This document shows, piece by piece, positions 1 through 4,980 of a stretch of DNA of 7,357 nt. Below the pieces are notes generated by a model, which was not told the DNA's origin, made no database searches, and saw nothing but the letters and a program-made list of their open reading frames with translations. Each line of letters starts with the position of its first letter. Position 1 is the stretch's first letter. The stretch lies in assembly GCA_016302655.1 (NCBI GenBank), contig JAEDNF010000078.1, positions 1-7,357 on the forward strand. Direction: 5' to 3'. The stretch comes from Oscillospiraceae bacterium. GTDB lineage: Bacteria > Bacillota > Clostridia > Oscillospirales > Ruminococcaceae. A program made the translations under genes and the position numbers.

Positions 1-3
1 GTA

Positions 4-1545
4 TTATTCCATTGTCTTAATCGAATCAAACTCATCGCATATTTCAGCGGAAGGCTTCTTGTCAAGCATCGAAACAACTATTATAGCAACAAGAGCTACT
101 ATAAATGCAGGCAGAAGCTCGTAGATATCCAGAAGTCCGCCGAGCGGTCTTACAAGGAACTTCCATACGAATACCATAACACCGCCTGCAAGGATACCTG
201 CAAATGAGCCCCACTTTGTCGTGCGCTTCCAGAACAGCGACATCAGCATTACAGGACCGAATGCCGCACCGAAGCCTGCCCACGCAAACGATACTATCTG
301 GAATACCGAGCTGTTCTTATCCCATGCAATAACAACACCTACAACAGCTATCACTATAACGGTTATTCTTGCTACAAGCATAGCTGTCTTTTCGCTGACC
401 TTGATTTTGAATACCTGGCTGAACAGGTTTTCTGATACTGCCGAAGAAGCCGCAAGCAGCTGAGAATCCGCAGTTGACATAGTCGAAGCAAGAATACCTG
501 CAATGATAAGGCCGCCGACAATTGCGGTCATCGGTCCGAATGATGCAAGCAGATTTGCGATCTCAACGATTATAGTCTCGGGGTCGCCGCCGTCATACAG
601 AGGATCGATAACGCCCTTCTGGCTCATAGCAAGACCAACAACACCTATAAATGTAGCTACTGCAAGAGAGATAACTACCCATACTGTTGCTACTCTTCTT
701 GAAGTCTTGAGCTTCTTGCTGTCGCTTATTGCCATAAATCTGAGCAGTACATGAGGCATACCGAAGTATCCGAGTCCCCATGCAAGAGTTGAGAATATAT
801 TGAGCGTGCCGTATTCGCTCGTCGTTTTGTTCAGAACATCAAACGAATGTGTTACCGAGAAATAACCGGGCATAGAGTATGCGTTGTTCATTACTTCTAC
901 GATACCGCCTGCCATATTTATACCGAACAGTACAACAACGATAAGAGCTATAGTCATGATGATACTCTGTATAAAGTCTGTTGTACTTGCGGCAAGGAAG
1001 CCGCCGATAGTGGTATAAGAAATGATTACAATAGCGCTTACTATCATAGCTAAGTGATAATCAACGCCGAAAAGGCTCTCGAACAGCTTTCCGCAAGCCG
1101 CAAAGCCAGAACCGGTATAAGGGATGAAGAAGACAATGATAATAAGTGCCGCAATAAGCGTCAGTATCTTCTTTTTATCCCTGTGTCTGTTTGAGAAGAA
1201 CTCGGGCAGAGTTATAGCGCCGCAGGTCTGAGAATACTTTCTGAGCCTCTTTGATACAACAAGCCAGTTTATGTATGTACCTACCGCAAGTCCTATAGCT
1301 GTCCAGCTTGCCTCCGCAATACCGTATGCATACGCAACACCGGGCAAACCCATAAGCAGCCATCCGCTCATATCCGACGCTTCTGCGCTCATTGCGGTTA
1401 CGAACGGTCCGAGTTTTCTGCCGCCGAGATAAAAGTCGCCGACATTATCGGTTTTTCTTGAACATAAAACGCCTATCACTACCATTCCGACGAGATAAAG
1501 CGCTATGGTTATCAGCATAATGATCTGATGAGAACTAAGTTCCAT
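4..1545 (-). CDS. putP: Sodium/proline symporter PutP
   Basis: Inner-membrane secondary transporter of the solute:sodium symporter (SSS) family that imports L-proline with Na+, for nutrition or osmoprotection. The 513-residue product matches the usual family length (about 500) and is hydrophobic throughout, consistent with the 13-helix family topology. Visible PutP signatures are LGGRKLGPFVTAMSAEASDM near residues 40-59, whose D58 lines up with the Na+-binding Asp55 of E. coli PutP, then SGWLLMGLPG (60-69), YTTIGGFLA (177-185), LAWGLGYFGMPHVLLRF (254-270) and MSTADSQLL (356-364), whose S357/T358 match the second Na+-site Ser/Thr pair. The start at 1545 follows a strong Shine-Dalgarno GAAGGGAAGG (1553-1562) with 7 nt spacing. 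An in-frame ATG further upstream (1579-1581) meets a stop after five codons, so the start cannot move outward. The gene stands alone, divergent from the small gene at 1737. Substrate assignment is from family similarity; a related pantothenate or sugar symporter is much less likely. Confidence 0.95.
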   Translation of the reverse strand: MELSSHQIIMLITIALYLVGMVVIGVLCSRKTDNVGDFYLGGRKLGPFVTAMSAEASDMSGWLLMGLPGVAYAYGIAEASWTAIGLAVGTYINWLVVSKRLRKYSQTCGAITLPEFFSNRHRDKKKILTLIAALIIIVFFIPYTGSGFAACGKLFESLFGVDYHLAMIVSAIVIISYTTIGGFLAASTTDFIQSIIMTIALIVVVLFGINMAGGIVEVMNNAYSMPGYFSVTHSFDVLNKTTSEYGTLNIFSTLAWGLGYFGMPHVLLRFMAISDSKKLKTSRRVATVWVVISLAVATFIGVVGLAMSQKGVIDPLYDGGDPETIIVEIANLLASFGPMTAIVGGLIIAGILASTMSTADSQLLAASSAVSENLFSQVFKIKVSEKTAMLVARITVIVIAVVGVVIAWDKNSSVFQIVSFAWAGFGAAFGPVMLMSLFWKRTTKWGSFAGILAGGVMVFVWKFLVRPLGGLLDIYELLPAFIVALVAIIVVSMLDKKPSAEICDEFDSIKTME

Positions 1546-1568
1546 AATTTAACCTTCCCTTCTTTATT

Positions 1569-1580
1569 TGCGTTGCCGCA
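1569..1580 (-). other. Small GNRA-capped hairpin in the putP leader
   Basis: On the minus strand, TGCG and CGCA form a perfect 4-bp stem closed by the tetraloop GCAA, a GNRA-class loop. It lies about 5 nt after the predicted transcription start and 6 nt before the Shine-Dalgarno sequence. Its likely role, if any, is protecting the 5' end of the putP mRNA. The stem is short, so chance occurrence is quite possible. Confidence 0.3.
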
Positions 1581-1584
1581 TTAT

Positions 1585-1620
1585 GTTATCTATTCTATCA
1601 CATCTATTCGGTTTTTGCAA
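1585..1620 (-). promoter_or_regulatory. Sigma-A-type promoter of putP
   Basis: On the minus strand, -35 TTGCAA (1615-1620) and -10 TAGAAT (1592-1597) are separated by exactly 17 nt. A TG sits one base before the -10, giving an extended -10 as well. Transcription should begin near 1585, leaving a leader of about 40 nt before the putP ATG. The match to the housekeeping consensus is strong (4 of 6 and 5 of 6 bases), so putP probably has high basal expression unless a regulator acts nearby. Predicted from sequence only. Confidence 0.8.
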
Positions 1621-1621
1621 G

Positions 1622-1638
1622 TTTTTTATGATAAAAAA
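1622..1638. promoter_or_regulatory. Perfect AT-rich palindrome upstream of the putP -35
   Basis: TTTTTTAT, one central G, then ATAAAAAA: two perfectly complementary 8-base arms with a 1-nt centre. It begins one base beyond the putP -35 hexamer, where an UP element would contact the RNA polymerase alpha subunit. It could therefore simply be A-tract promoter enhancement, or a regulator site. It could not fold well as RNA (1-nt loop) and lies outside the predicted putP and small-gene transcripts, so it should act as DNA. Confidence 0.5.
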
Positions 1639-1660
1639 TCATTTAATGTCGAAATTTGTT

Positions 1661-1678
1661 TGTCCGTTTAATCGGACA
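1661..1678. promoter_or_regulatory. Inverted repeat, candidate operator between the divergent promoters
   Basis: TGTCCG (1661-1666) and CGGACA (1673-1678) are perfect inverted arms around the 6-nt spacer TTTAAT, making an 18-bp dyad of the size bound by dimeric helix-turn-helix repressors. It covers the -35 position of the plus-strand promoter of the small gene and lies about 40 bp upstream of the putP -35. Binding would be expected to block the small-gene promoter, and could in principle also affect putP. I do not recognise the regulator; TetR- or MarR-type proteins commonly use dyads of this form, but no regulator gene is present in the window. Confidence 0.5.
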
Positions 1679-1685
1679 CCAATGA

Positions 1686-1694
1686 TGATAAAAT
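1686..1694 (+). promoter_or_regulatory. Extended -10 promoter of the small membrane protein gene
   Basis: TGATAAAAT gives a TG-n extended -10 with hexamer TAAAAT (1689-1694, 5 of 6 bases). No good -35 exists at normal spacing; the best is TTTAAT at 1667-1672, inside the inverted repeat. An extended -10 promoter can work without a -35. The predicted transcription start near 1701 leaves about 35 nt before the ATG at 1737. Confidence 0.55.
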
Positions 1695-1721
1695 CAAAGC
1701 ATAAGATAAAAGCCCCACATG

Positions 1722-1729
1722 AGAAAGGA
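1722..1729 (+). promoter_or_regulatory. Shine-Dalgarno that sets the small gene's start
   Basis: AGAAAGGA lies 7 nt before the ATG at 1737. The same octamer precedes der (4924-4931) and the DUF512 gene (6294-6301) in this window, so it is this genome's normal ribosome-binding site. It overlaps the codons that follow the in-frame ATG at 1719, which argues against that earlier start. Confidence 0.75.
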
Positions 1730-1736
1730 TAAAACA

Positions 1737-1922
1737 ATGGATTTTGTAGTAGTATCAATTTTTGCGGCTCCCTTTATATGCACCGGAATGGCATTTTTAA
1801 TGCAAATCGCTGAGAAAAAGATAAAAGCGGTTCTTGCCGGCAAGGCAAAAACCGCAGAGCGTCACAACTGTAAAATTGAAAAGCTGAACTATATCGAAAG
1901 CGATAACCGCAGAGCAGTCTGA
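1737..1922 (+). CDS. Small single-pass membrane protein, function unknown
   Basis: I do not recognise this 61-residue protein. Residues 2-24 form one hydrophobic stretch (DFVVVSIFAAPFICTGMAFL and onward), followed by a Lys/Arg-rich tail (EKKIKAVLAGKAKTAER) that by the positive-inside rule should face the cytoplasm, with the N-terminus outside. It has no cleavable signal peptide or catalytic motif. The ATG at 1737 is preferred over the in-frame ATG at 1719 because a good Shine-Dalgarno (1722-1729) sits 7 nt before it. Its own extended -10 promoter lies upstream, next to a candidate operator, and it diverges from putP. Its stop codon directly abuts the gpsA stop. The gpsA terminator occupies codons in its middle (1827-1855). 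That overlap leaves some chance that only the 5' part is meaningful, or that it is not a gene, but signals and composition favour a real gene. Confidence 0.6.
   Translation: MDFVVVSIFAAPFICTGMAFLMQIAEKKIKAVLAGKAKTAERHNCKIEKLNYIESDNRRAV
1815..1855 (-). terminator. Rho-independent terminator of gpsA, inside the convergent small gene
   Basis: Read on the minus strand, GCGGTTTTTGCC (from 1855) pairs with GGCAAGAACCGC (to 1827) over 12 bp with one G-U pair, closed by the 5-nt loop TTGCC. The stem is followed directly by TTTTATCTTTTT (1826 down to 1815). It starts 67 nt after the gpsA stop codon, so it should end the whole yfhO-to-gpsA transcript. On the plus strand the stem is not followed by a T-run, so it acts in one direction only. 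It lies entirely within the coding sequence of the small gene on the opposite strand. Confidence 0.88.
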
Positions 1923-2915
1923 TCAGAATACCTCTTCTTCAGCCTTGCTCGGCCGTCCCATCAGCTTAGGTATAGCGGCAAGAGGGCTCTGTCCGTTATA
2001 GCATACTTCGCAGAGCTGCTCGATAATCGGTACCTGTACATTGAGCGAACGAGCTATCTCGTATGCTATTTTTGCACACTGATAGCCTTCAACCGTTCCG
2101 ACACGGTTTACAGCCTCTTTGGCAGACATACCCTGACCTATAAGCAGACCGGCACGATGATTTCTTGAATGTGCCGATGTGCAGGTAACAATAAGGTCGC
2201 CTACACCCGAAAGACCGTTGAAAGTCTCTCTTTTTCCTCCCATCGCTACGCCGAGTCTTGTTATCTCGGCAAGTCCTCTTGTCATAAGCGCGGCGATCGT
2301 ATTGTCACCGAGCCCCATTCCTTCTACTATTCCGCAGCAGAGGGCAATGGGGTTTTTCAATGCGCCTCCGAGCTCACAGCCTACAAGATCGCTGTTGCGG
2401 TATATCCTGAATCTGTCATTCTGGAGCGTTTCCTGCAGATACATCATACACTCTTTGTCTTCAGAAGCACATACAACCGTAGTAGGAATGCTTCTGCCTA
2501 TCTCTTCTGCGTGCGAAGGACCTGTAAGCACTGCAATGCGGTTTTCGGGCAGTTCTTCGGCAAGCACCTGGGACAGACGCTTGTCCGTGCCTTCTTCAAA
2601 GCCTTTACCTACATTAACAACGATAGTATCTTTTCTGATATGTCCCTTTACTTTAAGAACGACCTCACGGACAAACTTTGACGGGATAGCAAAAACAAGG
2701 ATATCCGCATCGCTTACGCAATTTATGTCCGTAGTAAGACTTATGGAAGGCGGAACGATAACTCCGGGGAGCAGTTTTTTATGCTCTCCGTCGTTAAGTA
2801 TTGCGTCGATTTCTTCCTTATACTTTGACCAGGCTGTCACCTGATGTCCCTGCTTGTCCCACATTATTGCAAGCGCAGTGCCGAAACCGCAGCCGAGAAT
2901 AGTAATTTTAGCCAT
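1923..2915 (-). CDS. gpsA: NAD(P)H-dependent glycerol-3-phosphate dehydrogenase
   Basis: Cytosolic enzyme that reduces dihydroxyacetone phosphate to sn-glycerol-3-phosphate, the backbone of membrane phospholipids. The product has 330 residues, normal for GpsA. An N-terminal Rossmann domain (about 1-180) begins ILGCGFGTALA, followed by NVGKGFE (101-107, conserved Lys104), TGPSHAEE (131-138), the catalytic-lysine motif GGALKN (183-188, Lys187), and GVGDLIVTCTSAHSRN (237-252) in the helical C-terminal domain. An oddity is the dinucleotide loop: GCGFG is one residue shorter than the usual GxGxxG. The start at 2915 has Shine-Dalgarno AGAGGA (2921-2926), 5 nt away. It follows plsY by 16 nt, so supply and use of glycerol-3-phosphate are co-transcribed. 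It is the last gene of the operon; the terminator lies at 1815-1855. Confidence 0.95.
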   Translation of the reverse strand: MAKITILGCGFGTALAIMWDKQGHQVTAWSKYKEEIDAILNDGEHKKLLPGVIVPPSISLTTDINCVSDADILVFAIPSKFVREVVLKVKGHIRKDTIVVNVGKGFEEGTDKRLSQVLAEELPENRIAVLTGPSHAEEIGRSIPTTVVCASEDKECMMYLQETLQNDRFRIYRNSDLVGCELGGALKNPIALCCGIVEGMGLGDNTIAALMTRGLAEITRLGVAMGGKRETFNGLSGVGDLIVTCTSAHSRNHRAGLLIGQGMSAKEAVNRVGTVEGYQCAKIAYEIARSLNVQVPIIEQLCEVCYNGQSPLAAIPKLMGRPSKAEEEVF

Positions 2916-2931
2916 TTTTGTCCTCTTTTCG

Positions 2932-3588
2932 TTATGCCTTCTGTCCGAGCTTTTTCTCGGTATGATTTTTAAGCCTTACTAAATTGCCTCTGTGCATAAA
3001 CAGTATCAGTATACCGATAAGCGCCGCTAAAATCATATTGATATATACGCAAGGATCTCCGTTCAGCAGTCCGTATCCGAGAATCGTAAACGGATACAAA
3101 ACGGCGGCTATGCACGAGCCGAGCGAAACATATCTTGTTATAGCAACAACGATAATGAATATTCCGAGCAGAACGCAGGCAGGAATCCATTCTATCGTCA
3201 TAAGTACAGAAACCGACACCAGTATTCCCTTTCCGCCTTTAAAGCCGAAATATACAGGGAAAACATGACCGAGAATCGCAGTTAAGCCTGCAACAAACGC
3301 AACATAATTCATTCCGTTTGAAAAATCCGTTGTGTCTACCCCAGCAAGCCACAAAAAAGAAAATCTGACAATAAGTATCGACAGAACGCCCTTAAGCACA
3401 TCTCCGAGAAGCACGAAAAGCGCCGCTACCTTTCCTTGAGTCCTCAGGGTATTTGTTAGTCCGGCATTGCCGCTTCCGAGCGTCCTTATGTCCTCGCCTG
3501 TCTTTATTTTCGTTACGATTATTGCGCTGTTGATACCGCACAGCAGATACGGCACGATCAGCATTATTGCATAGCACAGATATATCAT
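2932..3588 (-). CDS. plsY: Acyl-phosphate:glycerol-3-phosphate acyltransferase
   Basis: Integral membrane enzyme that transfers the acyl group from acyl-phosphate (made by PlsX) to position 1 of glycerol-3-phosphate, giving lysophosphatidic acid, the first committed step of phospholipid synthesis in Firmicutes. The 218-residue polytopic protein carries the three family motifs: LGSGNAGLTNTLR (37-49), GHVFPVYFGFKGGKG (107-121), and HRGNLVRLKNHTEKK (199-213). Two positions differ from the common consensus: Leu44 where Ala is usual (SGNxGATN) and His209 where Gly is usual in the motif-3 GTE. The start at 3588 lies 6 nt after the der stop, and its Shine-Dalgarno AGAGGAG (3600-3606) is inside the end of der, which suggests translational coupling. 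Met9 has no ribosome-binding site. The next gene, gpsA, makes its substrate. Confidence 0.93.
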   Translation of the reverse strand: MIYLCYAIMLIVPYLLCGINSAIIVTKIKTGEDIRTLGSGNAGLTNTLRTQGKVAALFVLLGDVLKGVLSILIVRFSFLWLAGVDTTDFSNGMNYVAFVAGLTAILGHVFPVYFGFKGGKGILVSVSVLMTIEWIPACVLLGIFIIVVAITRYVSLGSCIAAVLYPFTILGYGLLNGDPCVYINMILAALIGILILFMHRGNLVRLKNHTEKKLGQKA

Positions 3589-3594
3589 TATCCG

Positions 3595-4914
3595 TTATTC
3601 TCCTCTTTCTCTTGCTATTATTCTTATAGGCGTTCCGTCAAGCCCGAAGCTCTCTCTTATCTGATTTTCAATATATCGCTGATAAGAATAGTGGAACAGC
3701 TCTTTATCGTTGCAGAATATTACAAATGTCGGAGGCTTTGCCGAAGCCTGAGTCATATAGTAGAGCTTCAGTCTCTTGCCCTTATCCGACGGAGGCTGAA
3801 CTCTCGCCGTAGCGTAACCCAGCATATCGTTAAGCGTGCCGGTGGAAATACGCCTTATATTCTGGGAATATGTGTACTTTATCTGCTCGAACAGCTTATC
3901 TATACGCTGTCCGGTAAGTGCCGAAATAAACACAAACGGAGCATAGGACATAAACGAAAAATCGACCTCGAGCTTTTTTGTGAACTCCTGCATAGTCTTT
4001 CCGTCTTTATCGACAGCGTCCCACTTATTTATTGCGATAACGCTTGCCTTGCCCTGCTCGTGAGCATAGCCTGCAACCTTGCTGTCCTGCTCGGTAAAGC
4101 CTTCGGTTGCGTCTATCATTATAACACAGACATCTGCTCTGTCAACCGCCATATAAGCACGAAGCACGCTGTATTTTTCTATCTGCTCGTTTACTTTTGA
4201 CTTTCTGCGAAGTCCTGCGGTGTCGATAAATACATATTCCTGACCGTCACGCTCTATAACAGTATCTACGGCATCACGGGTGGTTCCTGCGATATCGGAT
4301 ACTATCATACGCTGTTCGCCTGCTATCTTGTTTACAAGCGAGGATTTTCCTGCGTTGGGCTTGCCGATAACAGCGACTTTTATTGCGTCTTCGGAGTATT
4401 CCTGCTGAGGATTAGCCTCAGGCATATTCTCGAATACTGCGTCGAGAAGATCTCCCGTGCCGTGTCCGTGTACCGATGATACCGCAATCGGCTCGCCGAG
4501 ACCTAAATTGTAGAACTCGTAGAAATCCGGCGGCACATCGCCTACACCGTCGCATTTATTTACGCAGAGCACAACAGGCTTGCCGCTTTTCTGAAGCATT
4601 GAAGCAACATCGGCATCGTTTGCTGTAACTCCCGAAGTAACATCTGTAACAAATATAATTACATCTGCCTTATCTATGGCAAGCTGTGCCTGCATTCTCA
4701 TCTGCGAAAGTATTATATCCTTGCTGTCAGGCTCTATACCGCCTGTATCAACCAGCATAAACTCTCTTCCGAGCCACTCTGCCTTTGCATATATTCTGTC
4801 ACGGGTAACGCCCGGCGTATCGTCGACTATCGACATTCTCTTTCCGACAATACGGTTAAAGAGCGTTGACTTTCCGACATTCGGTCTTCCGACTACCGCT
4901 ACTATTCCTTCCAT
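3595..4914 (-). CDS. der: Ribosome biogenesis GTPase Der (EngA)
   Basis: Essential GTPase with two tandem G domains that helps assemble the 50S ribosomal subunit. At 439 residues it has the typical length. G domain 1 shows the P-loop GRPNVGKST (9-17), DTPGVTRDR (32-40), DTGG (56-59) and NKCD (119-122). G domain 2 shows GKPNAGKSS (184-192), IAGTTRDAVD (208-217), DTAG (231-234), NKWD (296-299) and the G5 element SAL (331-333). The C-terminal KH-like domain (about 355-439) contains the family motif PPTFVIFCN (394-402). No key residue is missing. The start at 4914 is set by AGAAAGGA (4924-4931) with 9 nt spacing; an upstream in-frame ATG stops after two codons. The 66-nt gap before it (4915-4980) is AT-rich and holds a TATAAG and a short palindrome but no convincing -35, so der is probably expressed from the operon promoter. 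A weak internal promoter cannot be excluded. Confidence 0.97.
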   Translation of the reverse strand: MEGIVAVVGRPNVGKSTLFNRIVGKRMSIVDDTPGVTRDRIYAKAEWLGREFMLVDTGGIEPDSKDIILSQMRMQAQLAIDKADVIIFVTDVTSGVTANDADVASMLQKSGKPVVLCVNKCDGVGDVPPDFYEFYNLGLGEPIAVSSVHGHGTGDLLDAVFENMPEANPQQEYSEDAIKVAVIGKPNAGKSSLVNKIAGEQRMIVSDIAGTTRDAVDTVIERDGQEYVFIDTAGLRRKSKVNEQIEKYSVLRAYMAVDRADVCVIMIDATEGFTEQDSKVAGYAHEQGKASVIAINKWDAVDKDGKTMQEFTKKLEVDFSFMSYAPFVFISALTGQRIDKLFEQIKYTYSQNIRRISTGTLNDMLGYATARVQPPSDKGKRLKLYYMTQASAKPPTFVIFCNDKELFHYSYQRYIENQIRESFGLDGTPIRIIARERGE

Positions 4915-4980
4915 TTATGTCATTCCTTTCTGAAGTTCTCCAAGATACTTATATAAGAATTACCGTTAAATCTTTATGTG

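Noticed and set aside
1719..1736. Earlier in-frame ATG of the small gene, adding six residues (MRKDKT)
   Set aside because: No Shine-Dalgarno precedes it, it is only about 18 nt from the predicted transcription start, and the good Shine-Dalgarno at 1722-1729 would be buried inside the coding sequence.
1827..1855. The same hairpin as a bidirectional terminator for the small gene
   Set aside because: On the plus strand the stem is followed by AGAGCGTCAC with no T-run, and the hairpin lies mid-gene, so it cannot be the small gene's own terminator.
2179..2844. 221-residue open frame on the plus strand opposite gpsA, and a 170-residue one in another frame (2169-2681)
   Set aside because: Both lie entirely antisense to a clearly conserved gpsA, have no good Shine-Dalgarno or promoter, and encode low-complexity Ser/Thr/Pro- or Cys/His-rich sequence with no motifs. 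They are shadows of gpsA codon bias.
3691..4200. 169-residue open frame on the plus strand opposite der
   Set aside because: It is antisense to the highly conserved second G domain and KH domain of Der, with no translation signal and no motif.
4948..4963. CTTATATAAG palindrome / TATAAG in the gap before der, considered as an internal promoter
   Set aside because: No acceptable -35 element at 16-18 nt spacing and no TG extension; the palindrome is short and AT-rich enough to be chance.
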